The notes beneath the pieces were generated by a model, which was not told where the DNA came from, made no database searches, and saw nothing but the letters and a program-made list of their open reading frames with translations. A stretch of 24,513 nt of DNA from Dunaliella salina. Taxonomy: Eukaryota; Chlorophyta; Chlorophyceae; Chlamydomonadales; Dunaliellaceae. Shown here in pieces: positions 1-8,957 of the stretch (its first letter is position 1; each line of letters starts with the position of its first letter). Made by a program: the position numbers and the translations under genes. Where the stretch lies: positions 206,460 to 230,972 of the forward strand of contig MU069891.1 of assembly GCA_002284615.2 (NCBI GenBank), in the 5' to 3' direction.

Positions 1-82
<82 letters not shown>
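1..82. repeat. (TG)41 microsatellite
   Basis: This is an uninterrupted TG run, followed by a short CG-rich transition (83-105). It makes the apparent Val/Cys reading frames here meaningless. The opposite end of the window closes with a CA run of nearly equal length, so both edges may be places where an assembly or a cut stopped at a long dinucleotide tract. Confidence 0.98.
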
Positions 83-88
<6 letters not shown>

Positions 89-105
89 CCCGCGCTCGCA
101 CGCAC

Positions 106-1245
106 ACTCCCCATGCAGTATTTTGCATGTGCAAGCCTGTACAAAATAAGTTGTTGGCCTCACAACAGAGAAGGCTTTTTTCACAACACACATACCATAA
201 GAACCTGGTTCACTGCCTCCACCTCCATATGGATGTGCAGATATTACCTTCCTCGGGGTTCGCGCCCCTCGGGTATTCACGTCGCGCGTCCCTACATCGC
301 TGGCACGCCTTACATCCGACATTTGATTGAAATTATTGAGAATTTAAATATTCAAGTGTTCTGGGGTGAGACCTCATCTTCGAAGCCAGGTCAAAGTTCT
401 CCTTCGGTGAGTGTCGAGGAAGGAGTACAGATGTTTCCGTTAACTGTTCAGTATTTTGAGTTGACTCCTGAAACCTCACTTTAGGATCCTGATGAGTCAA
501 GCCTGGCACAGTTTTTGCCCCAGCTGCTTGCTGCAATTCTCTTTCTCTCTCCATTTTCGAAACTGCGGAAGTACAGTGAACACGCCTCACATAAATAAAG
601 GAAAGGAAGGCAATAAAGGAAGGCATATTGGTTCGAAGAGTCGTGAATCTCCCTCATTAGGTGGTAAGAGGAAAGTTAATGTGGATCTGGTGGGTTTCTG
701 GTGGCACCAGGATTATGATGACTATTCTCGTTTTCTATGGCGCACGTAGCTCGTGCACAAATTGCATAGAACGCGCAAGTTCGGAGGATCTTTGAAAGAG
801 TGTTTGACTTCTATCAGATGAATATGACGAATCTGTGCCTTTAATTCATGGGGCCAGAGTCGTGATGTTTGTTGATGCTGTGTTGCCGCCCATTCTGCGC
901 AATACCCATTGTGAGGGTGAAGAGGATAGTCTGTCAGGGTTAGAGGGGGACCAGGATTACACGATTAGAGATTTGCTCAGGGGTGTGCTGGTCATGCTGG
1001 GCAAAACATTCCGAGCTGCCTACATCCAGGTGCGCAAGATTTGACCCATATGAGCCGTTGCTAAGGCCCAGGTCATGCTAGGCCAAAGTGGGGTACAACT
1101 AGGGAATATTTCCGCTTTGATTGCGTCTAAATGCTCCAAGCCTGGATTTGTTAGTCGAGGTTAGAGAATCCCACTTGGGGGGGAGGGCTTATTCGGATTG
1201 GGATCGGAAAACCCAATTTGGACCCCAATTTGGCGCAGTGTGACC
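106..1245. other. Unassigned DNA, no supported gene
   Basis: Open frames of 60-100 codons exist on both strands (for example 492-749 and 835-1044 on +), but none shows a family motif I recognise, a convincing start, or splice signals in phase with a neighbour. A GC-rich stem (GGGG/CCCC around a TTCGCG loop, about 256-269) is present. A poly-G stretch lies near 1177. Given the retrotransposon debris just downstream, decayed transposon sequence is the likeliest content, but I cannot show it. Confidence 0.4.
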
Positions 1246-1249
1246 CTGG

Positions 1250-1475
1250 CCTAACCATTTTCAAAATCATTCATCATTCTGCTAGCTATGTTGTGACACT
1301 CAGCAATCATGTCATGAATGACGGGTCAGTGAAAAACTGACAGAACGTAGAGAGTGCTATCCAAGTGGTGGCATCCTGGGAGAGAGGGCAGACAAGGCAA
1401 GTGGATCTTTTGAAGCGGACTGCGTGCTTTTGATTGTAAAGGGTGCCTGTGCGGGTGGGGAGAGAGGAGAGAATT
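1250..1475 (-). mobile_element. Retrotransposon fragment: RLE zinc-finger region (inverted half)
   Basis: On the minus strand this segment encodes a degraded version of the zinc-finger region just before the RLE of Elements I and II. Visible pieces are TGTLYNQKHAVRFK, then CLVCPL, and after a frameshift CHNIASR, which aligns with the ERRNIASR and ERHNIAGR stretches of the larger copies. The expected histidine is lost and there are several frame breaks. It lies head to head with the + strand RLE-tail fragment at 1525-1790. The two hold different, non-overlapping parts of the same domain, so they look like the two halves of one 5'-inverted insertion. Confidence 0.7.
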
Positions 1476-1524
1476 ATTCTGATTATAAGCACAATCAATC
1501 AGCACAAACGCACCGTTAAGAGCC

Positions 1525-1790
1525 TAAGCACAACATTTTCAGGGCACACACTGCAATAAGTTATTGCCGATAACAAAGTTACACCATACTGATTGGTGTT
1601 GCTGGAACTATCTATAATTACAGATGGGTTCTGACCCATACACAATTGATCCCCTCTTCAAACTTGGCCTGACAAAAGAAAAAGCCCCCAAAACAGCAAC
1701 CACTCTTCACTGCTATGCCATCAAGACCTAAACAAAAATTCACAGTACCAAACATGCCATTCAATTCAGCAACAAAAGCAATGGGGTTTT
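1525..1790 (+). mobile_element. Retrotransposon fragment: RLE C-terminal domain
   Basis: Across two frames this segment encodes recognisable pieces of the domain that follows the RLE active site in the larger copies: NKVT, then ILIGVAGTIYNY, then IDPLFKLGLTKEKA, and finally a weak match to the TRHAL-type helix. The closest relative in the window is Element III (ITPLIHLGLTKQKA). An in-frame stop follows IKT. The match ends at a 12-base G run (1791-1802), and no pyrimidine tail is left, so the true 3' end is missing. It probably belongs with the inverted fragment at 1250-1475. Confidence 0.75.
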
Positions 1791-1802
1791 GGGGGGGGGG
1801 GG

Positions 1803-1920
1803 CTTCCGCAATTACGTATATACGGGATGCATACGGGTCAATTATGCGCGCAGCTGGATGGATGGTCGACGACCCGCCGGAACCACATCAGCTAGATGCT
1901 CATAGCTAGCCTTCAAATTC
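1803..1920. other. Short unassigned spacer
   Basis: Between the poly-G run and the inverted repeat I see no coding or structural signal beyond short palindromic words such as GCTAGC. Confidence 0.3.
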
Positions 1921-2289
1921 GTTGGTGGGGCTCACTGTCAGTGCCAGCGCTGACTGTTGGGTCTTTCCTTGATGCACGCTGGTTCTGTCCAGCGTAGACT
2001 TCAACTTTCACTTTAATTAGTAATTACATCAAGAAAACCTGAATTCTGAAAGTCAGGGCCCCACCACACAGACCAAGAGGAAGAGCTGGCATGGAGGAGC
2101 TACACACATATGTTTGTCAAACCTCTGGTTGCTGAACACTGCAATTCATTGCTACTCTGGCGAGCAAGCATGCTTCACATGACGAGGCATGGCTGTTTTT
2201 GTAAAAGTCAAAGTCCATGCTGGGCAGCATCCAGCGTAATAAGGAAAGACCCAACAATCGGCACTGACACTAAAGTGATGCCCAGCAAC
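1921..2289. repeat. Inverted repeat, MITE-like (arms ~90 bp, spacer ~190 bp)
   Basis: The left arm (about 1921-2011) and the reverse complement of the right arm (about 2201-2289) align over nearly their whole length. Shared words include GTCAGTGCC, TGTTGGGTCTTTCCTT, ACGCTGG and GACTT..ACTTT, with small indels and substitutions. The ~190 bp between the arms carries no recognised gene. This is the shape of an old foldback or MITE-type DNA element, or of two head-to-head copies of one short repeat. I could not identify a clean target duplication at the outer edges. Confidence 0.65.
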
Positions 2290-2455
2290 TTGGTGGGCCT
2301 CGCTGTTGAACTGAGGCAGGCTGTGAACAATCAAGCTCATGCGCATCCGGAATGTTGGCCATCCGTCCAGGTGTGTGCCTCGTTCTCTTGCAAGCAGCCC
2401 TGCCTGTAGCTTCCCCTCCAATCCCCCATTGTTTAGGTTGCTCAATTGGATGGCA
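2290..2455. other. Unassigned spacer
   Basis: I see no recognisable gene or element between the inverted repeat and the solo retrotransposon 3' end. Short frames on both strands have no family signature. Confidence 0.3.
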
Positions 2456-2456
2456 T

Positions 2457-2540
2457 GAAAGAAAAGAAAGAAAAGAAAAAGACAACTACGTAGGCAGAGA
2501 ATCTCTCCCTACATCAATTAAGGAAAGGGAGGCTTGGTAG
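2457..2540 (-). mobile_element. Solo 3' end of the retrotransposon family
   Basis: Read on the minus strand, this is an ~80-bp copy of the 3'-terminal sequence shared with Elements I and II: a CCTTTCCTTAATTGATG-type block, a GGGAGAG block, the terminal hairpin CTGCCTACGTAG (2486-2497), then a CTTTTC-type pyrimidine tail (2457-2485). No coding part remains. It is a very short 5'-truncated insertion, or the remnant of one cut by Element I, whose sequence begins directly beside it on the opposite strand. Confidence 0.75.
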
Positions 2541-3699
2541 CAGACTAATCATTCTGCCCCTGTGCCAGACCCTTTTACTCTACAGCCAAGGATTACACAA
2601 GACGAATTGGAAGGGAGGGAGCAAAGAGACTGGCTCCACTCCAGAATCATGGATACAAGTGCCTTCAATGGATGCATCAAAACCCTTGTGAACAACAAAG
2701 CTCCAGGACCAGATGGCATAGTGCATGAGATCCTTAGAATGCTCTCCCCCAAAATCCAAGAGAGCACTCATAAGCTCTTCATTATCATGTGGGCTACGCA
2801 CTGCACCCTGATGTCTTGGAAAATCAGTGCGACTATCCTCATTAACAAAAACAAAGGAGAGGAGACAGATACATCCTCCTATAGACCCATTGGACTAGCC
2901 AACACACTTTGCAAGCTCTGGACGCGCATGGTTACAGATACTCTCTTTGAGTGTGCAGAACCACACTCCCTCTTGAGCTCTACACAAGGCTCCCGGAATC
3001 AAAAAGATACTATCCACCAACTCCAGGCCGTGATCATGGGGCTTGAAGATGCCAAAATGTTTGGAAAAGACATCTATGCCCTCATTGTAGACTTCACCTC
3101 AGCCTTCAATACTACTGACCTTGACAGGATGCTCTGGATTATGTACGATTTAGGCTTCTCCACTGATGCCATAGACACCGTCAAAAATCTATATGAAAAT
3201 GCCACTCGAGTAAGACTGCCCTCAGGGGCTAGCACAAAGCAAGTGCACGTTGAGAGAGGTACAATTCAAGGTGATACTTTCTCACCCTTTCTCTTCCTCC
3301 TCTACATGGAGCCCCTCCTGCGTTGGCTGCATGTTGGGTGCGGCTAAAAACATGGATGCGTCCCAGGCCAAAACACCAATGACAAACACCTTGCAAATAA
3401 ATTTAGCAGCGCTGCCTTTTCTGATGACCTCCTCTGTCCGACTAGCACAATACAAGACCTCAAAGCACGAGCCAAACAACTCACGCTCTACTCTGACTGG
3501 GCCGCACTCATTATTTCCGGCAGCAAGACTATAGCTATGGGCATTCTTCGAGAACAGATCACAATGGGGGACTCCTTCACAAGCTCTCCATCAAAGACTT
3601 CAGGGATAAATAAAAATCCAAGGACAGAAGGCCCACTTCCTTGCATCAAGTGAGCCCTTCCTCTATTTCAAAATTCAAATGACAATGGACTTTGACTGG
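2541..3699 (+). mobile_element. Element I, 5' portion (RT-encoding, interrupted)
   Basis: This is the upstream part of a + strand non-LTR retrotransposon. It is 5'-truncated just before the RT domain and stops in the connector that follows the RT, at the pyrimidine tail of the antisense Element II. The matching continuation of the connector resumes on the same strand at about 11336, within roughly 20 bp of the homologous position. I therefore read the two pieces as one element of about 6.4 kb split by Element II. The alternative, two unrelated truncated copies meeting by chance at the same codon region, is less likely. Confidence 0.75.
2562..3653 (+). pseudogene. Reverse transcriptase domain, Element I
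   Basis: This is the RT of a non-LTR retrotransposon, which copies the element RNA at the nicked target. The conserved RT blocks appear in order: NKAPGPDGI; SYRPIGLANTLCKLW; a degraded STQGSRNQKDTIHQL; VDFTSAF with the first catalytic Asp; GTIQGDTFSPFLFLLYMEPLL-type block B; AFSDDLL, carrying the paired Asp of the F/YxDD motif; and LTLYSDWAALIISGSKT. One in-frame TAA (3345-3347) interrupts it where Element II has a Tyr codon, and one codon beside it is missing. The frame otherwise stays open to a TGA at 3651-3653. No start codon or upstream domain is preserved, so this is the truncated 5' edge and no APE endonuclease is visible. Confidence 0.9.
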
Positions 3700-3817
3700 A
3701 AAGAAAAGAAAAACTACGCAGGTAGTAAAACACTCTCCGCATCAATTAAAGGAAAGGGGATACCTAGGGCCGAGACACCGTGTATCCGCTTCACCAAAAG
3801 AAAGCAGAAGAAAGAAA
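3700..3817 (-). other. Element II 3' UTR, terminal hairpin and pyrimidine tail
   Basis: After the stop codon of the RLE reading frame, the minus strand holds a stem-capable segment (GGATAC ... GTATCC), the family block CCTTTCCTTTAATTGATG, and then the terminal hairpin CTAC-CTGC-GTAG (3714-3725), followed directly by TTTTTCTTTTCTTT. The hairpin sequence differs from that of Element I (CTGC-CTAC-GCAG) by a paired change that keeps base pairing. Elements of this kind are copied from the 3' end, so this is the probable region recognised by the RT, by inference. Confidence 0.65.
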
Positions 3818-4300
3818 TCAGTGGGGATCAGGTGGGTTAGGTGGGTTACTAGCAGTATCCCGTGCCTGACCTTGCTGAGAGTTGAAAAAGGTTATCTCAA
3901 GAGCGCGTCTGGTGCTGGCAAGTTTGTAAGCATACAAGACAGAATGAGCATGAAGCTTCCGGACAAGCTTGGTGGCCTTATAGGTGTCAAGACCAAGCTC
4001 CTTAAGAGGCTCCAATGTGTGCGGGGTGTAGATGACTCCTCCCACACCTAATAGGATAGTATGGAGGGCCACTTGAGCTGAGGCCCTAGAAAGATGACGA
4101 CAAAGGCCGCGGAGCTGCTGCTTGGAGGCCTCAAGCTGGCTGTAAGGCCGGGTGTACTCACAGTATTTGACTTCTACAAGGTGGATGTGTCTTTGATCTG
4201 GGTGGAGCTGGCTGGGGTCACAAGCCTTGAGTGTGGTTGGAGTGCCTGTGGTTGGCTCTAAGTCCTCCCTGTTCCCCCCGCGCCTCCCTGTTCTTCTCAA
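3818..4300 (-). pseudogene. RLE active-site end and C-terminal domain, Element II
   Basis: This frame carries the second half of the restriction-like endonuclease: HIHLVEVKYCEYTRP provides the ExK of a PD-(D/E)xK site. The domain that follows in all copies comes next (TILLGVGGVIYTPHTLEPL, then LGLDTYKATKLVRKLHAHS and a TRRALE helix), and the frame ends SNPPNPPDPH. The preceding half with the PD dipeptide (SSRPDALLF) lies in another frame at 4342-4680, so at least one frameshift or indel separates the two. In an intact element this nuclease would nick the DNA target for target-primed reverse transcription. Confidence 0.8.
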
Positions 4301-4341
4301 TTCATAACGAGGATTGGACTAGGACTTAGTAGGTGCTCTTT

Positions 4342-4865
4342 TCAGAGGAACAATAGAGCATCAGGCCGGCTGGAAGTGAGCCTATTCTTATCAGGGAAGC
4401 AACACGGGAAAATATATTTGGGAAGGGTCCTATTAGTAGCATGTTCTGGGATCTGTAGGTCTTGTAATGCAAGTCGGTCTGCTCTACCAATGTCCATGGA
4501 GGAAATACCTGCCCCAAGAGGGCCTTTGATGATAGCTTTAAGGATTCTGCTGGCAATATTACGTCGCTCAATTACCATACCAGACATGGTTGAGTTTTTG
4601 CACTCTGACAAGATGTAAAGGGCACTGTCAAGTTCCCCACAGAGGGGGCATTGTGGGTTGGTGGAAATTCTGAAGCGCACCGCGTGTTTTTGATTGAATA
4701 GGGTACCTGGTATTTGAAAATGTTTTGCTTCATTTTGAAAGAGTGTGTTGACATGGTCCCGAAGGCATTGCTGATATTTTTGTGGATGTTGGGAAGTAAA
4801 CTTTGGTAGAAAGAGGAGTACCCTGTGTTGGTGTTGGCCTTTCCAAGTCTGTGTTTCGAGTGCAT
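4342..4865 (-). pseudogene. Zinc finger and first half of RLE, Element II
   Basis: In the frame 4680-4342, CPLC (residues 11-14) is followed by LYILSEC, which matches the C-x2-C...H-x4-C finger preceding the RLE in R2- and Dualen-like elements, with Tyr in place of the His. The RHN motif appears as RRN, and SSRPDALLF supplies the PD of the nuclease near the end. Upstream, in another frame (4865 down to about 4740), HRLGKANTNTGYSSFYQSLLP aligns with the matching stretch after RNase H in Element I. The frame changes and the two substituted motif residues mark it as non-functional. Confidence 0.75.
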
Positions 4866-4894
4866 GTGTTTCCGTAAAGCATCATGGAAGTTGG

Positions 4895-5483
4895 AGAAGT
4901 GTTCAGGCTTCGCGGCGGGTGGGTTCAGGCGCCTAGAAGCATTTGCATGAGTGCAGGAAGTTTCCTCGAAGGNAAGCCAGGTGGTGCCATGAAAAGGATT
5001 GCCTTCAAGGTTTGCACATGGGAAGGTAATGCCTGTGTCACTATTCTGAATGGTTTGATGCTTGGCAATGGCATCTGCGCATTCATTGCCAACAATTCCA
5101 GCATGAGATTTAACCTTGAAGAAAAGAATAGGGGTCGGTGAGTTGCGTATGAGTTGTATGATTATCTTGAGGATGTGGCCCTAGGGGTCCAGGCCTGGAC
5201 ATGCTGGTGCTGATGTTCTGGATAGAGTATTTGCTTTCTGATCTGTTCTAGAACAAAGGCTGTCAGTGGCAATGCAACGGTAGCCTAGGAGAATGGCAGC
5301 TGCTATTGCCGCCAGTTTGGCTCTAGTGATGGTATGAGTGATTTCAGCTCCATTCGGCTGGACATGGTTGGTGCTGTCACTGGCGGGGTGGTAGACCCCT
5401 GCACCAATCACTTGTTTACCATTGTGTACATGGCAGCTGCCGTCCGTGTGTGCCCATTCTCTCCAGTTTTCAACTTTGCGCAC
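4895..5483 (-). pseudogene. RNase H domain, Element II
   Basis: This is the ribonuclease H type I fold that degrades the RNA strand after first-strand synthesis. The first frame has NWREWAHTDGSC (the TDG aspartate), ITRAKLAAIAAAI, where the catalytic Glu usually follows RA but Lys is found, and CIATDSL (third acidic residue). After a frameshift near 5190 the domain resumes with FKVKSHAGIVGNECADAIA, keeping the His and the last Asp. The Lys codon AAA is one transition from GAA. It lies downstream of the methyltransferase-like domain and upstream of the RLE finger, as in Element I. Confidence 0.85.
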
Positions 5484-5539
5484 CAGAGAAGGGCTGGATG
5501 ATGTGAGTGGTGAAAGAGTTTGTTTGCTTTGTGTGGTAC

Positions 5540-6577
5540 TGTGAGAGGTTTGTTGGTGGGCAGAAGGCAGCTTTTTAAATTTGTTGAAGCAGTTTCAATT
5601 TCTGGGCGTCTTGGATTAAGGATTGGGTCAATGCTAACGTTTCTCTCCAGCCATCTTGCTTCACGGATGTCTTGTTTCAGGCCTGCGAGCCAATTTGAAT
5701 TGTTTTCATTGAGGCGGACTCTTGCAGCGGTGTTCCAAACAGCAATTATTTGTAGGCTCCAGGAGTGGCATGGAAGGTCAATTTCTTGGCTTAGCCAGAA
5801 AGGGGGGGTGGCAAAGTTAAGTCTTATTGAGGGTATGGTTCCCAATGTGTAACAGAAGTGAGGGTAGGCATTCAGGAGTTTAGAGTATGGATTTGTGCTC
5901 ATAGGGCCTCCCCAGCTTGGTAAGAACATGAAAGTTGCCGTGGCATGGCTTTGTTGCATGGCAGAAAAAAATGGCATGTTTGAAAGTAAGGTACATCACA
6001 TGGTCATTGTAAATTGGATGGCATATTGAAAATCCTGATTTGGAAGAGAGACTGTTATGGATTGCTCCAAATACCCTACCTCGATGGTGTTCACTCCAGT
6101 AGTTGAGGTGGCAGGGGTTGTAGTCTAGGGGAGAAGCCATTTTTTCCTGCGTTACAAGAGCCCATTTTTGCATAGCAGTGTGGGTATGATTTGGCAGGAT
6201 GCGCACGTAAGAATCCTTGATCTTCTTACTTTGTTGCATTTTGTTGTTGAGGATAGAGCGTAAGAAAAGACCCACGAGGCAAAGCTTTGGGGTGGAGGTT
6301 GAATTGTGTTGTGGATCCCATTGTCTCTGGCTCTGTTGAATGCAGTATGGAGGATATTGATGCGCTCTGGGGTTAGCATTCCTTTGCATTTTCCATCTGT
6401 GCCATAAATGCATGCCACTTGTTTAGAATAGACTTGTGGTAGCACCAGTGGTGTTGAAGTTGGCATGGAAGGGGAGTGGGTAGCATCTGCTCTGGGGGGG
6501 GGGATCTGTGGTATTTCTTGGCTTTGGCCTAATGAGGTCGACTGTTGTGATCCAGAATTCACAGCGGCCAGTTTCAT
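5540..6577 (-). pseudogene. PCIF1-like methyltransferase domain, Element II
   Basis: Three overlapping minus-strand frames together cover a domain of roughly 300 residues. The first part is in 6577-6152 (CIYGTDGKCKGMLTPERINIL). The central part is in 6413-5880: ASPLD, then YWS, FGA, SGFSICHPIYN and a following helix. The last part is in 5977-5408: ATATFMFLPSW, NPYSKLL, LGTIP, ATPPFW and IAVWNTAAR. The order ASPL(N/D), Y-x-S, FG(S/A), a four-residue xPxY/F loop, then a strand ending in PxW matches what I recall of PCIF1 (Pfam PCIF1_WW), the cap-adjacent m6Am methyltransferase. The usual NPPF catalytic loop reads HPIY here. Activity is unproven, and another Rossmann methyltransferase family is possible. 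Confidence 0.6.
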
Positions 6578-7445
6578 TAATGTCAGCTGGGGGGTTCGTG
6601 GGATTCATGTCAAAGGTGGCCTTGTTGCGGAGTTCGGTGTCCAATTTCTGTTTCCAAGTGTTGGTCTTGTCTGAGTTTTCAAATCCCTGCCTTTCAAGGT
6701 TGTTTAGCTCAGAGTCAGCAGCTGGAATGGAGAGGTTTGGTTCATCTTTGCAGGCCTCGAATTGAAGGATGCATTGTTGAAAATTGGGCCAAGCTTCCCT
6801 GATGTCTTCAGGTTCCCAGCTTGGCTCCCAATCACTGCGTACAAGCTCATTGCTGAAAGAGTTTGGTTCCCTTTCTAATTTCTCATCTTTGCTGAGGGGT
6901 GTGCATGCAGGGCAGGCACAATAAGTGCTGTTGTCTATATCCTGTCTTTGTGCATCAGAGTAGCATCCGAGCTCCTTCACGCAAGACCAGTGGTAGGTTT
7001 GGCGGCAGACATCGCAGATGTACATGTCAAGGTAGGGGGGCTCGGAGTTTATGGGCTCTTTGCCGCCATTGTAGTTGCAGATCTCACAGCAGGCACACTC
7101 AACCTCAGCTCGAGCGGCAGGTTTGGTGTTGGCAGGTGTGAACCCAGCGCGTTTGAACATTGGAAGTGCCCATTTTGTTATGGTCATGGGCGCAAAGTGG
7201 GTTAGGTATTGTTTCTGGTGCTTGGGAGGCTCATTGTTCCTGTCTCTTTTCTTGGCTATAATGATCCTCCAATCACTGATATGTGATATATATAGGTCGT
7301 AGTTGTAAAGGCTATTGAGTGCGTCAAGGGGATTGGTTTTCTTTGCTAGTTTTCTTAGTTTATTTTGCTCATAGTGCCAGAGCTCTGTGTGTTGTGCTGT
7401 TTGGCCCAGTGGAGAGATACTAGGAATGGAGAGGTTTGTATTCAT
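6423..7445 (-). pseudogene. PHD-finger segment of pol, Element II
   Basis: This 340-codon open frame contains a classical C4HC3 PHD finger at residues 120-181: C120-x2-C123, C144-x2-C147, H152-x2-C155 and C178-x2-C181 (about 7088-6903). A conserved N-terminal stretch precedes it (LYISHISDWRIIIAKKRDR), and a ~100-residue acidic segment follows (AADSELNNLERQGFENS; TWKQKLDTELRN). PHD fingers usually bind histone H3 tails, so targeting to chromatin is a reasonable inference. The aromatic residue normally two positions before the last Cys pair (Trp in Element I) is Cys here. The frame is not a separate protein: its homologue in Element I is continuous with the methyltransferase-like region. Confidence 0.85.
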
Positions 7446-8405
7446 GTCGAGAAACTTCCTCCTCTTTGTTTTCTGTTGGCTGTTTTGTGTGTCTTGGCTA
7501 GAGGGAGTGAGAGCGATGGTGAGAGGCTTGGAAGGGGAGCTTGGTTGATGGTGAGTGGGGGATTAGGCTGTCGCTTTGGTGTTGTGAGGCCCTGGGATTG
7601 GATGTTGTTTGGTTGCAGATGCTCTGTGGGTGGAGGGAGCCTGACTGTGACTTGGATTGCGTGCGCTTGCTGGGTGGCTTGTCGGGGGAGACAGAGCCTG
7701 TGGGTTCCACCTGTGTCGGGCATCAGGATGGTTAGGTTGAGTGGTGGGGAGTGTAAAGTTGGCAGAGGCGGCTCTTTTCCTGATGGAGGGGGTGGTTGCA
7801 GGAGTTTCCTGGAGGCAAAAGGGTATTGTTGGTGTTATATCGCGTGCTTGTGTGAGTGTGGTGGCAGAGTATGGGATCTCTGTGGTTCCTTGCGTATTTC
7901 CTGAGTGGGGAGCAGCAAGTAGTTGTGAGTTGTGTTTTGCACCAAGGAGGTTGTTCCTGTGGTTAGATGTAGTCTGGTTGCTTTAATGCTTTTAGATCGC
8001 GTCCTCTTGCTAGGTGGTTCTACTGTTGGATTTATGGTTCTTTAAGATAGTGTATTCAGTGGCATAGCTTGGGTGGGAGGCACATCATGTTCGTTGGCGG
8101 CATTCTGAGGATTGTTGTCAGTGTTGTTGGGGCTCTTTTGGGTTGCGGTTCCTTGAACGTTCTCTTGTGTGGTATCGTGAGTGCTTCCGGGGTTTGTGCT
8201 GGCCTCCTCTGAAGGTGTGGAGAAGGTCCCTTGCGTATTGTGAGGAGTGGTGGTCAGGGAAGTGGTGCTTTGGGAAGTGATGTTTAAGGAGGCAGTGTTA
8301 AGGGAGGTGGTGTTCAGGGAGGTTGTTTCTGTTGTGTTTATGGAGGTGGTGAATTGGTTGGTATTTACTTCTGCTGGTTTGGCCCCTTGATTCTGTGTTG
8401 CTCTG
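7446..8405 (-). other. Low-complexity linker region of pol, Element II
   Basis: On the minus strand this stretch encodes Ser/Thr/Asn/Pro/Gln-rich sequence without a fold. About 8390-8240 holds short imperfect repeats of the form TTSLN-TTSLN-TASLN-ITSQS-TTSL, and 7723-7446 encodes a Pro/Gln/Ser-rich stretch. The frames are broken relative to the flanking domains. Element I has a His/Pro/Gln/Thr-rich segment of similar size at the same place, so a long disordered linker before the PHD finger seems to be a property of the family, with little sequence conservation. Confidence 0.6.
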
Positions 8406-8828
8406 TTAGGATTTTGGATGGGGGCAGTGATTGAGATATTTGTCAGATTGATGCAGCGGCCTCCTGTAAGCGGGTGTGTAATGGGTTCTGGAGCGGGGTT
8501 GTGTTGGGGGCACTGGTTGTGTCGTGTGTGCAGTTAGGGAAATAGTTCCTGGGCATGGTGAGTTTGGAGGTGCATTGTTGAAGTGTGTGTCAACCAGCTC
8601 GCTGATGTGGCTGTTGATTTGGCAGTATCTGGGGAGGGTGTAAGCTGCAGTATTTTTGACTTCAAGAATTTTATATATGATGTCCTGGGTTAGATCAACA
8701 TCAGGAGGTAGGTTTACTAAGGCTGCCAGTCTGTTTAGGGCAATGTTTCTTTTTTTTAATTTGGAGTGCTTGTGTTTGAGTTGCGCTACACTGATTATGT
8801 GGGTTCCGCTATTGGTTGTAAAGGTCAT
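8406..8828 (-). pseudogene. Conserved SVAQL/NRLAALV segment of pol, Element II
   Basis: This 140-codon frame aligns with 11974-12402 of Element I: SVAQLKHKHSKLKKRNIALN with SVSQLQAKHPKVNNKCKIALN, the shared NRLAALV core, then Y-[CR]-x-I-N followed by a Pro-rich tail with TQPRSR. I do not recognise the family. The basic, helical character after the RT connector could suggest a nucleic-acid-binding segment, but that is inference only. The frame ends at a TAA (8408-8406), after which the low-complexity linker runs in another frame. Confidence 0.6.
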
Positions 8829-8957
8829 GGAGTCCTTGAATGTCCAGACTGAGGAGGGGTTTGGTGATGCAGGTAATCAGCGTCGGGAAAGAGTGGGCGG
8901 GGAGTTTGTGGAGGGAGAGAGCCTCATCAATGACCTTGAAGTCATCCAGGAACAGGC

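Noticed and set aside
250..275. GGTTCGCGCCC resembling a tRNA B box
   Set aside because: No acceptor stem, anticodon arm or A box can be placed at the right spacing. It is only a GC-rich hairpin.
1..330. Val/Cys-repeat open frames over the TG run, and the matching ones at 20293-20484 and 24162-24512
   Set aside because: They are translations of dinucleotide microsatellites with no coding evidence beyond them.
2457..3699. Reading the minus-strand 3' end and the + strand RT beside it as one twin-primed insertion
   Set aside because: The + strand element continues to its own 3' end at 16579, which an inverted half of an 84-bp-tailed copy should not contain.
2541..3699. APE-type endonuclease upstream of the RT
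   Set aside because: Both large elements are truncated at or just before the RT and no APE motif is present in the window, so its presence in the family cannot be judged.
3685..3700. Exact target-site duplication for Element II
   Set aside because: Only ATTCA and ATGAC words are shared by the two flanks. Too weak to call.
7365..7904. 179-codon + strand frame, and other + strand frames across 4376-9318
   Set aside because: They are antisense to minus-strand domains with recognised motifs, have unlikely composition and match nothing.
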